From Amaurobius ferox (lineage: Eukaryota; Arthropoda; Arachnida; Araneae; Amaurobiidae): a DNA stretch of 64,000 nucleotides. The notes below the pieces were generated by a model. It was not told where the DNA came from and did no database searches. It was given only the letters and a program-made list of their open reading frames with translations. Position 1 is the first letter of the stretch, and the number at the start of each line of letters is the position of its first letter. This document shows positions 12,476 to 23,508 of the stretch, one piece after another. A program made the position numbers and the translations under genes. Location of the stretch: positions 55,180,020 to 55,244,019 of the forward strand of contig OX578153.1 in NCBI GenBank assembly GCA_951213105.1, given 5' to 3'.

Positions 12476-12482
12476 AAAAAGT
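12476..12482. repeat. Right target-site duplication AAAAAGT of Foldback element
   Basis: AAAAAGT directly follows the terminus GCACCTG and matches the 7 bp at 1,378-1,384. Confidence 0.8.
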
Positions 12483-13060
12483 CCCTCAAACTGATGAAAA
12501 CAGCGCTAAATTAGCCAAAATGATGTCAAACTGATCGAGGTTTAATATCAATATGTAATTAATTATGATTTTGATTTACAATTTTATGAACGGAGTGGAA
12601 TTCAAATTTTTAAATACATTAACAGCAAGTATGTAACAAAAGAGTCTGACTGTCTATTTGTACCACCTGGGACAAATTCGGCAACTTTTGCAAAATTAAC
12701 AAAATTTCGCAAATTGACAAAATTGTTGCAAAATAGAAAAAAATTTAATAAATGAAAATATCTTATTTACAAATTAAATTAGTAAACGGATATAAAATGT
12801 TCAGTATGTTCCAATAGGGTGTGTCTGCCTGGCTGTTTGCACTACTTAAGAAATTTTGCAACTTTTTCAAGTGTTGATAAATGAATGAAAACGGTGCCAA
12901 ATTAACGAAAATGACGCCAAATTGTTAATATTTGAAATCAAAACGTTGATAACTGGATTTAGATGTTAAATTTTATGAATAGATTGTAATTCGAACTTTT
13001 TTTATAAACTGATGTTATATTAAATATGTTTCATTAACTAAGTTTGAAAAATTAAAATGA
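12483..13060 (+). repeat. Old direct repeat flanking the Foldback insertion (two ~140-bp copies)
   Basis: ACTGATGAAAACAGCGCTAA at about 12,491 and ATGAATGAAAACGGTGCCAA at about 12,887 start two similar stretches. Each ends in a TTTTATGAA.-G-.TT.GAATTC-like block about 95 bp later. The copies are clearly diverged. No coding potential is seen. Confidence 0.55.
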
Positions 13061-13504
13061 AAATGATAGTTTTTAGTACTGAGTTTTTAATTTCGTATTA
13101 TGAAAAACGTCTTAAAAAGTGCATTTTAAAAGTGTCCATCTAGAAAATATATCTTCTAATCGAATTTTCATGATAGGATTTCCATGTTTTTTGGAGCTAC
13201 ATAGCTAACGATAATTCAAAGGCCCCATGTGCCAAAAATAAAATGTGCCTTGACTTTTTCTGTACGAATTTTCACATTTTTTTCTTTTGCATTTTTGAAG
13301 TTAAAATTTTATTTCTGTCCCATTTACCTTCAAAATCTACCTTACATCTTAAAAATCATTCTACCTTACATCTTCTTAAAAATGTCATTATAAACATTAA
13401 ATTTACGAACCTAGATGTCCTTGAAAAAACTCCTATCTGCTATTTGCTTATTTGCTATCTGCTTTCATTGTAGCAAACGCTATTGCCATTTCGAAATAAC
13501 ACTA

Positions 13505-14737
13505 TGTTGCAAAAAAATATATCCACCCATAAGAAATTGAGCTAAAACCGCGAACTTCGGCATGTATGTATCGCTTGAAGAGAAATGAAAATGATTAGCA
13601 TTTGGGAGAAAATAAACGTTTCATTAAGAAATGGAGGCAACAAGAAGATGATATTTCAGTAATTGGTAAGTTCTCCCCTGGAAGCTATGCAAGTCGACAA
13701 TCGTTGCGGCATAAAGTCCATTAAGCTGTTTATTGCCGTCCCAGAATGTCCAAGCTGTCTTCTGTTGGCGATAGGTCTGGGTGGACATGTGAGGGTATTA
13801 AGTACTTGAAGATATTATTGAGAAAGTCGTATAGTATGTAGACGAGAGTTGTCTTGTTCGTAAATAGAACCTAGGCAGCTTGAGAAAAGGCAGAACAATC
13901 GGCTTCAGAATATCGTCGACATACAAGCATGCCGTCAGATTGGCTTGAAACATAATTAGAAGAGATCTGTCCTAAGAGATGCCTACCCAGACTGTCACAC
14001 CACATGTGATGGTCATGGGCCCCTTAACAACAAATGAGGGATCGAAACACTAGCCAGTCCTCCTCCACACACGTACGCAGCAGCCAATAGCACTGCCGGA
14101 ACTCGACACCAATCAAGACGGCTTTGCGTATATTGAAAGGTCAGTGATAGGATCGTTAATGGACGTCGCCACCTAATCCCAACTTCTGCCAATAGTTTCT
14201 GAATAATATCATTTGATACATGATGCATGTGGGATAGAAAAATGCCTTTGAATATCCGATATCGACACCATTGCTGTACACGTGGTTCTTCTCCGGATTG
14301 CACGATCCTCTCGAGGTCTGTCTATGGCGTGCTGTGACTCCGCAATTGTTACACGTGCCTTCTCTGATCCATTGTTGTCAACACCGAGTCAGTACCATAT
14401 CGCTTCGAACAAGATGGCGACTGATACGTCTATTGAACCAACCATTCCTTTGTGCTTACGACTCTCTCTAAATCTGACAGTTGTTCGTAATGCTGTCGAG
14501 AACATTTCAAAGGCATATTTGTATACAACTTGCAGTATCAAAGCAGAAAAACCAGTTCAAATTGAGAACACCTATCTTTTTTAACCCTACGCGATGCGCC
14601 GTTCTCATGCGCGTTGCATGAGTCCTATAATATCATTGGCGCTGACAGTTTGATCATTTGCATGATTTTTTAAACGACATTTGTATTTCGCGACAGAAGC
14701 TCAATCTTTTATGGGTGCATGTATTTTTTTGTAACAG
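13505..14737 (-). mobile_element. Degraded Tc1/mariner-like transposon with ~35-bp inverted ends
   Basis: The left end (GTTGCAAAAAAATATATCC from 13,506, then ACCCATAAGAAATTGAGCT) matches, in reverse complement, the right end (GAAGCTCAATC...ATGGGTGCATG...TTTTTTTGTAAC, 14,695-14,736). The minus strand encodes scattered Tc1 transposase pieces in several frames. These include RRPLTILSLT with RLDWCRVPA near 14,110-14,180, a GPMTITCGVTVWVGIS piece near 13,990, and a MPQRLSTCIASRGE terminus near 13,680. The DDE region is broken by many frameshifts, so the copy is dead. The 1.23-kb length fits an almost full-length Tc1 element. Confidence 0.75.
14013..14303 (-). pseudogene. Tc1-like transposase remnant (N-terminal half)
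   Basis: The open stretch covers the helix-turn-helix to early catalytic part of a Tc1-type transposase. The recognisable segment runs from EVGIRWRRPLTILSLT to SRLDWCRVPA, matching the usual RRPL..LPLT....RL.WC. pattern. The stretch before the first catalytic Asp is lost, replaced by unrelated low-quality frame. Downstream parts continue in other frames to about 13,680. There is no intact DDE/DDD triad. Confidence 0.65.
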
Positions 14738-14739
14738 GG

Positions 14740-16080
14740 AATAATTTAAACAGTTAAAATAATTTCATCATTCTGAGCTCTAATACTGAAGCCATTGTTT
14801 AAACTTTCGATATCGTTGGCGCGCTACGTCATGAGCAGCGCTGCATTGATACTTTTTTTAAATATTTCGTATCATATTAAGGAATCGGTTTTGAAGGGTA
14901 TTGGAATTGTAAATAACGGCATTGTTTGTGGAATATAACACAATCGGTCTAATTGTGCTATGAGTGTTAAAATTGCGATTTCGTATGTATCCAATGGACA
15001 CATTCGACTTGCTCAAGCTAAACTTAGATCCCCTTTTGTTATTTTGCAACTTTTGAGCCTGCGTATGAAGGAGAGCGGCCGGAGAAAAGGGTGTGGGGTG
15101 GGAGATGAAATGTTCTTTATAAGATCTTCATGTTCATCTATCTTAGTGACTCTTGTTTTGATTTTGATGCAATTTTTACGTAGTATTTTCTACTCTGCAA
15201 AGGATCCACTCGATCTATTCACGCTAAGCTTCGACCCACACTTTATTGTTTTGTGACTATTAAGCCCTCGTAGCGGGGCAAAACTTGCTAAAAATCTAAT
15301 TGCTATAAAAACTTGTTGCTATATTTAGTGATCAATAGCGGGCAAAGAATGCTAGTTTTTCCTTTAAAAGCTGTTACAGGGCAATCAGAATACCAAATTT
15401 CAAATGTGTGACCATATTTCGAATATAAGGCACCTATTTTAGTAAGAAAACCTGGTAAATACAGCGTTGGCGAGTTTTTGAATAGTAATTAAGATATTTA
15501 AAACTTTTAAATTTCGTAACTTTTCCTTATTGCTGCAGAAATCTCAGCATACTGAATATGAACTGAATGTACAGATTTCCTAATGAATTTTGATTATAAT
15601 GCATCATTTTTGCAAGGAAATAGAAAAACCAACACATAGGACATTTGCTATATTTCGAACAGTCATTAAGGTTCAATAAGGCTCTTTGTGCAAAGGATCA
15701 TGAAATTTGAACAAAGTGCAAATATGCAATATTTGATAAAAGTACAAATATACAATAATGCAGCATACAGCTAGTTTCAAGGATACATTGCATTTCCTTC
15801 GTCGGTGCAAGACAACCAACAAACCAGAAGTCCAAAAGAGGAAATTTCTCTTTTGGACTTTAGTTCATTAAATCGTACACCCTTAAGAAGTCCATCATCA
15901 GAACAGGCGCCTTAGAAAAAATAAACGTAATGACGTCTTGTATCATCACAATTTCCAAGTAGAAAATTCAAAAATCATCATTTTACTTCTTTTACTCGTA
16001 GTTTCTGATATACGTGGGGGAGTGGGGTGAAAAGAGCTACTTGTGCCTCGTCCAAAATGTGTCTGCCAGAGCCTTCAATA
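14740..16080. other. Non-coding spacer with one strong hairpin
   Basis: No gene recognised. The frame at 14,960-15,256 has no family resemblance. At 15,828-15,860 AAGTCCAAAAGAG and CTCTTTTGGACTT form a perfect 13-bp stem around a 7-base loop. Confidence 0.5.
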
Positions 16081-16084
16081 CAAA

Positions 16085-16930
16085 GTTGCATTAAATGTTA
16101 AATTTTAAAGAGAACTGCTGCGTAACTTAATTTACAGAGCAACATCGAATTCACAAAATGTCCAATTTTACTATAAATTACAGTGGAAAGACTATAAACA
16201 TTTATCATATATTAAGGAGAACTTAGCTGTCGCTTAGCTGATTACCTTACTTTATATATTAACATTGAATTCACAAAATGCCCAATTTGACTATACATTA
16301 CAGTGGAAAGACTGTAGAAACACGTATCATATATTAAAGAGAATTTCTCTGTCCCTTTACTGCGTACCTTAATTTATACAGAAACATAGAATTCAGAAAA
16401 TGTCCAATTTGATTATAAATTACAGTGGAGTGACAGTATAAACACTTATATTAAAGATAACTTAGCTGTTGCTTTGATGCGTACCTTAATTTATATAGAT
16501 ACATCGAATTCACAAAATTTCATAGTGAAAATACTGTATGAACTCTTAATATATATTAAAGAGAATTTAGCTGTATCTTTGCTGCGTACATAAATTTACA
16601 CAGAAACATCGAATTCACAAAATTTCCAATTTAGCTTTAAATTATAGTGAAATGACTTTATAAACACTTATCATATATTAAAGAAAACTTAGCCGTCTCT
16701 TTGCTGCATACCGCAAATTATACAGAAACATCGAATTCACAAAATGTCCAAGTAGATTATAAATTATAGTAGGAAAACTGTATAAACACTTATGATATAT
16801 TAAAGAGAACTTAGCTGTTGCTCTTCTGCGTACCTTAATTTATGCAGAAACATCGAATTCACAAAATGACAAATTTGATTATAAATTATAGTGGAAGACT
16901 GTATAAACAATTATCATATCTAATTAGTTT
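16085..16930 (+). repeat. Minisatellite, ~120-bp unit, 7 copies
   Basis: CATCGAATTCACAAAATG or close variants recur at about 16,144, 16,264, 16,384, 16,502, 16,608, 16,730 and 16,850. Each is followed by ATAAATTACAGTGGAA.GACTGTA, CACTTATCATATATTAAAGA and TTAGCTGT..CTT. One unit is shortened to 106 bp. Confidence 0.9.
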
Positions 16931-18047
16931 CATTTTCCCCTCCCCACCAATGAAATAGAAAGATGTTTATGTAAATAATCAAATTATAAAGATGGGAATA
17001 ATGAAGAATCTTTCATTTTCGCTTATTGCGGGATAAGGGAGATAACCTGAATTTAAGAAATAAAAAAGTATGTATTTTTTCATTTTATATATGCTTTTTA
17101 ATTGCTAGCTGCATTAGATATCTATGTTCATTTGAAATCTAGCAAACACGATTTATATTTGGGACTTAGATTTGTTAGATTTATTCCTTGCTTCTTTTCA
17201 ATGTCAACTTTTATACTTTTATCATTAAAAAGTACTTTTCATGTTAGTTTTTAACACTTTACAACAAAGTTGTAAAGTGTTTATGACTTTGTTCATTCTG
17301 TCTGTCTCTCTGTCCGTTAGCACGGTAACTGCCGTAAAATGACTTTATCAAAATGAAATATTAGTATGTTGTTCAGACGGTCTGTGGGACCTATGGTGAC
17401 ATAAATGAAGAATATCATCCAATTAGTTTTGGATTGAACCCGGGTTGAAAAAATGAAATATATTGAACCCTATGGGACCTAATTTTTCAAACACTTTTTA
17501 AGCGGATTTAAAACTCACAAATTACTTCGAAAGTTTTATGAAATATTCAAATTATACCATAAAATATATAAAAAAAATTCAGCAAAATATATTTAGTAGT
17601 TTTTTAAATAAAAATTAAAATAATAATTACACCCTTTAAATAGAGAGATCCCGTTGCCTGTTATACGAAGTGATCACGTTACCCACTTCAAAATAAAATA
17701 TGCCATCGATCTTGTGTCAAAATCGTGATTTTTAAAGTTCTTTTTAATTCAAATTTAGTGTTGTATCCGTCCTAAAACCGCTTTATTTTTGCCTAAATTC
17801 TGTGCATCTACATTTTGAAACAACGGAATTAAATATAGTTGAGTTTAAAAGATCATCCAATTTCGATTATTCCTACAACGAAACCTACTTTTCACTTATG
17901 GAAAATGTAAATACCAAAAAATATAGAATGAGTTGTATAAAAATTGCTTCATGTCTTTAACGCAAAATTATTTAACTCATGGAGTCTGCAATATAGATGA
18001 TATGAATGAAACATTTATTGAATTTACGCAGAGAAGTTAAAATTTTT
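16931..18047. other. Non-coding spacer; hairpin at 17,253-17,281
   Basis: No gene recognised. AACACTTTACAAC and GTTGTAAAGTGTT form a perfect 13-bp stem with a 3-base AAA loop at 17,253-17,281. It is followed by a CTGTCTGTCTCTCTGTCCGT tract. This pattern suggests the end of an unclassified mobile element, but I cannot find its partner end. Confidence 0.45.
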
Positions 18048-18495
18048 TAATAAAATAAATTATTATAGTATTGTGATGAATGAAATGAATGGAAAATTTT
18101 TATGAATGAAATGCTGCTTTTATAGAGAGAGCCAGGCGTGTTATATTTCGATGACGTCATTTGAATCAATTTCATTTGTTTTCGACGAAGTTTTCAAATT
18201 TAATAAAATTTTGTATTATTATGATAATTTAAAAAATATTATCGAAGAATGTATCGCATTTTAGAGATGTTTAAACCAGGCAATTTATACTTCAGTGCCG
18301 TTATTTGAATGAAGTTCATTTTTTTCGATGAAGTTTTATGTTTTCACGTATAATAAATTAATATAGTGTTGTGGCAATTTTAAAAATATTACTGAGGAAT
18401 GTATCGTATTTTAGAGATGTTTAAATAAAATTGAATTGAAGTTGGAAAGTGTTTCATAATCAATGTTTTATGTATGATTGATCTTTCTTGTTTGT
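18048..18495 (+). repeat. Dispersed repeat just upstream of the IR gene (inverted partner 7,841-8,285)
   Basis: The segment contains three diverged internal units, each with a GAATGTATCG.ATTTTAGAGATG core and a TTCGA.GAAGTTTT block. It ends with ATGATTGATCTTTC about 90 bp before the splice acceptor of the IR exon. The reverse-complement copy lies inside the Foldback element. Confidence 0.8.
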
Positions 18496-18569
18496 TTTAT
18501 TATAAAGTATCAGTTTTATATCGAATACTTTATTTAACAGTAAATTATATTCCATTGTGACAAGAAAAT

Positions 18570-18585
18570 ATATTTGTCTTTACAG
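18570..18585 (+). promoter_or_regulatory. Probable 3' splice acceptor before the IR exon
   Basis: A polypyrimidine-like TATTTGTCTTTACAG ends at 18,585. The downstream frame (EISYLSTMNV) is open and lacks a signal peptide, which the family normally has. Together these suggest an upstream exon that I could not locate. Confidence 0.6.
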
Positions 18586-19800
18586 GAAATATCATATTTG
18601 TCGACTATGAATGTCACACAGAAGAAGAACTTATTAAAATTTCCAAATCATCTGAATATTGCAGCCAGTCCCGCAATCATTAAGAACTCTTCATCCATAT
18701 CTGGTGAAGTTTTTGAAGCTAAAGGGATGGACAAAGATTTCTTGGATATATTTTCAAATGTCTTTGGATTTACCTACAAGATGTTTGATGACAGATACAG
18801 GGAGAATGTAACGGCTAAAATGGACATTTTTCTTGGGAATATAAATCTGGACGAGGATTTATACTTAGATGAATGGGCGATTTATCCGCATGGTACTACA
18901 GACATTACCTTTGTAATACAGAAACCAGATTTCGTAAGGGAAACTTTTGCATTCGTTAAACCTTTCTCTTGGGGTATATGGCTGAGCATACTCTTCTCAG
19001 TCATTTTTGCTTCTTCTGCCCATTATTTCATATTTCGGAGACAGATTTCGTTGTTCTCTGCTTGTTTCTACATATTTGGTACTTTGTTCGGAAAGCACCA
19101 CAATTGGAACCCAAAATCACTTGCCGAGAAAATGCTGGTCTTGACATGGATATTGGGTATCACTTTCATTTCCCTCAGTTACGGATCTGTCCTTTTGTCC
19201 TTCTTAACAGTTCCTGTTCGTGAGAAAGGGGTAAAAGACTTAAATGACTTGTATTATGCCGTTCGCAAAGGGACAGTAAAGCTAACGGGTTATAAAACTG
19301 ATAACTTAACAAAATTAATTCAACCTCAGAAAAGCAATGAAAAATTGTATTTTATCCTTAAACAATTAGAGAAAGGAATTAAAATACAAACTTCTGAAAA
19401 TGTTCTTAAAGAAGTAAAAGGTAAGATTGCTTTTATAGCAGAACGACGCCTGATAGAGTCACTTTTTGGTGACACACATGCAATCTCGGAAGATTCTCTT
19501 TACCGAGTCTTCTTCGCAATGTATGACGACACAGAAGAAGGATTTTGCTGCATCGAGAAGGTAAACACATTTGTTCATAGATCTTGGTCAGCTGCGTTGT
19601 ACAAGAAAATTTCAGCTGATGCAACTTTCAAGTCGGCTCTGAAGTACAAACTGTTTAACGAACACATGATTGACGAAGAGTCAATGAGACCTTTGACTCT
19701 TTCTGACATTGCTGGAGTGCTTTACTTTCTTATAGCGGGACATCTTATTGGAGTTTTATGCTTAATTTGTGAAATGCGTGTTCCTCGTGTCTCTGCATGA
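18586..19800 (+). CDS. Divergent ionotropic receptor (IR-type glutamate receptor homologue), main exon
   Basis: A predicted ligand-gated cation-channel subunit of the plasma membrane; IR family members serve chemosensation and related senses. An S1 ligand-binding half begins at LNIAASPAII. M1 follows (WGIWLSILFSVIFASS), then a pore segment (FSACFYIFGTLFGKHH) and M3 ending in SYGSVLLSFLTVP, the counterpart of the iGluR SYTANLAAFL motif. S2 comes next, then M4 (IAGVLYFLIAGHLIG) and a short tail ending RVPRVSA. No large amino-terminal domain is visible, as in many divergent IRs. A good acceptor TTGTCTTTACAG ends at 18,585 and the frame is open through it, so an upstream exon probably supplies the signal peptide. 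Otherwise translation starts at ATG 18,607. There are no internal stops or frameshifts. A convergent paralogue begins at the window's right edge. Confidence 0.88.
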   Translation, partial: EISYLSTMNVTQKKNLLKFPNHLNIAASPAIIKNSSSISGEVFEAKGMDKDFLDIFSNVFGFTYKMFDDRYRENVTAKMDIFLGNINLDEDLYLDEWAIYPHGTTDITFVIQKPDFVRETFAFVKPFSWGIWLSILFSVIFASSAHYFIFRRQISLFSACFYIFGTLFGKHHNWNPKSLAEKMLVLTWILGITFISLSYGSVLLSFLTVPVREKGVKDLNDLYYAVRKGTVKLTGYKTDNLTKLIQPQKSNEKLYFILKQLEKGIKIQTSENVLKEVKGKIAFIAERRLIESLFGDTHAISEDSLYRVFFAMYDDTEEGFCCIEKVNTFVHRSWSAALYKKISADATFKSALKYKLFNEHMIDEESMRPLTLSDIAGVLYFLIAGHLIGVLCLICEMRVPRVSA

Positions 19801-20428
19801 ATGAATAGCGATATTATGTCCTGCTCATTTAATGAGGATAAAATTATATTTTGACATATCATGCATCACCGAAAAAATGCTATAGAATGTGCAATTTTCA
19901 AAATTGTGTGCTTTGTTTTGAATTTTATTTAAAAACATTTATTGTTTTTAAACCAGAGACACAGTGCTATATAAACATGTTTCACAGATTATATAAATAG
20001 AAAGAAAGAAAATACGGAGTTTGCTGATAAGAAATCTGTCGCCTAAAATATTAAGCATTCTGAATTATTAAATTTTCTCTCTAATTCTCTCTATCCCTTT
20101 CTCTCTCTCTTACTATCTCTCTTTCGCTCTCTGTTTCGCTCTCTCCTTTTCTCTCTCTTTCTCTCTCTCCCTCTTTCTCTTTCTCTCTCTTTCTCTCTCT
20201 CTTTTTCCCTTCCATTCATATTAAATCTGTAGACCCTATATATAAAACAACTGACTTTATGTCGTTTAATTGACCTGACCAAATACGATATACTAGATAT
20301 GGGAAGTGCAAGATCACACTCATACAAGATAATACAATTTCTGCACGAAACTCATTCGAAGAAAGAATATTTATTTTAAATCGTTTTTGCTTTAAACAAA
20401 CAGAACTTTAAGCAACTTTGATATATTA
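19801..20428 (+). repeat. IR gene 3' flank, arm A of an inverted duplication
   Basis: This sequence is repeated in reverse complement at 63,463-63,960 and 48,265-48,310. Shared landmarks include AATAGCGATATTAT, GGATAAAATTATATTTTGAC, CCAGAGACA, AGTGCTATATAAAC, ATTGTATTATCTT (inverse) and TTAAACAAACAGAACTTT. Identity is high, roughly 85-90% by eye. The two arms differ in their simple-sequence tracts and in which Helitron copy has landed in each. Confidence 0.9.
20075..20217. repeat. (CT)n polypyrimidine tract
   Basis: Mostly CTCTCT and CTTTCT. The counterpart in arm B at 63,634-63,692 is a shorter, imperfect AG tract, so this microsatellite was present before or soon after the duplication and has since diverged in length. 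Confidence 0.85.
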
Positions 20429-22168
20429 TTAAATAATAAAAGGCAATGTCTGTGTGTCTGTGTGTCTTATACACTATACTTTTCGCGACCGCGCGTCGGA
20501 GAGCTATGAAATTTGGCAATCGGAGACCTGGGGGGTGGGAAGGTGACACGTAAAAACCGATTTTTAAAATTTTAATTATTATTTTTTGTTATTTAATGTT
20601 TTATGCGATTTCGACCGTTTTTTGCCTTTTATGCCCTTTTCTCCCCTCGATCCAGACGTCGTAGAAAAAAACAAATCACACCACCGGAAAGAGCGGAGAA
20701 TTGCGAGTAAAAATATATCAATTTCAAATCTCAACTTCGATTTCTAATATTTTTTAATGATTTTAAAACAAAAGTCACTTTTGGCTCAAAAAAAAAACGA
20801 ACTTTGGTTTTTAAATTCTCGCATAGTAAAGTCCTCATAATTTCGACTAATAATTTACATTTTTAGAAAGCTGAAACATCAGGCTTCCTTACAAGCCCAA
20901 TCTGGTCAAGAAATAATTATAAATATCCACAAGATCGCGATTTTAATGAACTAAGGACTTTGAATTTCTTAGTAAACCGCGTTTTCTTCCGCAGAAGTTT
21001 TTGCCCTTTCCACGGAGACCGCACTTCTAGTTTTAAATGAATAAAGGGCTTGGCATATGTGTTGTATACATCGGGTGAAATTATTATATTTATCTGACGA
21101 AATTTGGCCATCGGCGACCCGGGGGTGGGGAAGGGGACACGTGAAAACCGATTTTTAAAATGTTAATTATTCTTTTTGTTATTTAATATTTCATGCGATT
21201 TCGACCGTTTTTTGCCTTTTTGTCCTCTTTTCTCCACGATCCAGACGTCGTAGAAAAAAACAAATCACACCACCGGAAAGAGCAGGGAATTGCGAGTAAA
21301 AATTTATCAATTTCAAATCTAAATTTCGATTTTTAATATTTTTTAAAGATTTTAAAACAAAAGTCACTTTTGGCTAAAAAAAACGATTTTTGGTTTTTAA
21401 ATTCTCGCATAGTAAAAAGTAATCATAATTTCGACTAATAATTTACATTTTTAGAAAGGTCAAACATCTGGCTTTCAATTAGCCGCTGGATCGGAATTTT
21501 AAAGAAGTCATGATTTTAAAATTCATAGGCGGGCGAAAGAAGTTCCCATTTCCCATCACCCGTTACCCCCAAGCACGCGTTTCAACGGCGCCGGTTTGTG
21601 TCTAGGTGGAGGTGACGTTAGGGTTCTGAATATGCATAGCGATGGGTGGGACAATAAAAAACCGAATTAGTGTTTGCTTTCTGTTAATGAATTAAGAGCT
21701 GTGCATGAATGTGAGAATTAAGAGCTGTGCATATGTATTGTAGAAATTATTATATTTATATTTTAAATGATGAAACGATATGGATTTTTTAAATGGATAT
21801 TTTAATTTTTGGATATTTTAAATCGATATTTTAATTTGTGAATATTTTAAATGGATATTTTAATTTTATGGATATTTTAAATGATGGAGCGAAGGATATT
21901 TTAATTCTATGGATATTTTAAATGATGGAACGACGGATATTTTAATTTTATGAATATTTTAAATGATGTAACAATGGAATGATGGAATTAAGAGCTTAGC
22001 ATATGGTCATTTTAAATTGTAAATTAGCGCGCGGGTAGTTAGCGGTAGACCCGGGTTCGATTCCCGCCACTGCCAAAACTGCCGCCGTTTTCACGTGGAA
22101 TACAATCACGTTAAAAATGTGGGTCCGTAAGTCCTTCCGAGAGGTATGTGGTAAGGGAAGGAGGATAT
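20429..22168 (+). mobile_element. Partial Helitron-like element with doubled head, 3' truncated
   Basis: Begins TTAAATAATAAAAGGCAATG, then a TGTGTGTCTG tract and the head shared with the array at 48-63 kb (CGCGACCGCGCGTCGGAGAG, GCGATTTCGACCGTTTTTTG). A second, partial head starts near 21,098 (GAAATTTGGCCATCGG). One tRNA-derived module follows at about 22,027-22,168, after a GATATTTTAA-rich block. The sequence stops matching after GGGAAGGAGGATA at about 22,168, so the tail and CTAG end are missing. No coding capacity. Confidence 0.8.
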
Positions 22169-22415
22169 AGTTGAATATATTTGAAGAAATAGAAAGTAAT
22201 GTTTGAAAAATGTATCAGTATTAGGAATATTTTGTTGCATGTTGAATTGGTTTATGTGCAGTATTTTTAAAGTGTATTTTTTGCTGTTAATTTTAAGTAA
22301 GATTTTGGAAGAGATAAATTTTCTTTTAAATGCCTCAAAGAAACAGCAGAAATTCAAGACGACAAAAATCACCGGAAATATCACGCATAGGGATTAGTGA
22401 AAATCCGAGAAAAAA

Positions 22416-23012
22416 ATGGATAATTTTGGATTGATTAGTTTAGTGCCAGTGTTAAATGGACATAAAGGCGAAGATGTTGAATTTTTCATCGCGCAATTTG
22501 AAAATGTTTCAAAAATGGCTGAATGGTGGGGGGAAAATAAACTGGTAATTTTGAAAACTCGGTTAAAAGATAAGACGCTTGAATTTTTATCAAAGAAAAG
22601 AGAACTGCAGAAAGCAGATGATATTGAAGAAGTAAAACAAATATTAATAAAACAATTTAAAACATCTCTTACAATGTTGCAAAAGTGACAAATTTAAATA
22701 AAATTATAATGGCGCCAGGAATGAAAATATCGGAGTTAGCATTGGAAATTTCAAATTCGACAAATGAGATTTGACAATGAAAATATGGGCAGAAATTTTA
22801 ATGGTAGACAAATGGAAAGGCAGTTACAGAATTCAAAATTTGAACCTCAGCAATTAAAATATGAAAGATATGAAAATTCAGAAAATCAAATTAAATATTG
22901 TACAGGGTGCGGAATGCGCAACCATGTGTGGGAAGAATGTGAGCACAACCCTTTTAACCAAAGTAGAAATAAAATACCAGAAGAGAATAAATATCGCATA
23001 GGATGCGGATAA
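22416..23012 (+). pseudogene. Gag remnant with CCHC zinc knuckle
   Basis: The first frame (MDNFGLISLVPVLNGHKGED onward, 22,416-22,688) resembles the capsid region of arthropod gypsy gag proteins, which package element RNA. After a stop and frame change, 22,764-23,012 encodes a nucleocapsid-like CTGCGMRNHVWEEC, a good C-x2-C-x4-H-x4-C knuckle at about 22,903-22,944. A second knuckle (GCG...KGH) is broken by a stop at about 23,010. No complete frame survives. Confidence 0.7.
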
Positions 23013-23508
23013 AGGACACTCTTTGCTACCTGTTGGCACAACCGAAACTCACAAAGTAATTACTAATGGGTAAATAAATATGGGAATAAAAGAGGCGAAT
23101 TTAGAAATAGGCAAAGACACGGATTTTTTAACACGCAAAACAGCGGATTTAGTGAAAGAAATACGGAAAAAAATGAAATCTCAAATGCCCAAACATTTGC
23201 TAAAGAAAGATCACAGAGGCAAGAAGGAAACCGCAGTATCAGTCAAAATCGCGGGAATTTAAACTGACTGAGGGTGTTTGGCCGAGTGAAAATTTAAGGA
23301 ATAGACCAAAGTCTCAATCGAGAGGAGAAAAATCGCAAACGCGAAATAAAATATCGAGTTACAAAAGTAATGATAACTTAAATGAAGTACACAATTATAA
23401 AAGGGAGGTTCGCACGAGAAGCCCATATCCCAATTTTAAATCACATAAAAAAAATCAACAGAGAAGTAAAAATGACAGTCAAAACATAAATAGAATGGAA
23501 AACATGCA

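Noticed and set aside
18969..19223. 84-codon frame overlapping the IR gene
   Set aside because: It is an alternative-frame shadow of the receptor's M1-M3 coding region.
20091..20327. Arg/Glu/Lys-rich open frame on the minus strand
   Set aside because: It is the translation of the (CT)n microsatellite in the IR 3' flank.
22711..22722. TGGCGCCAGG as a tRNA primer-binding site of the gypsy element
   Set aside because: It lies downstream of the gag start and reads as gag codons (MAPGMKISEL), so it is probably coincidental. No LTR ends just before it.
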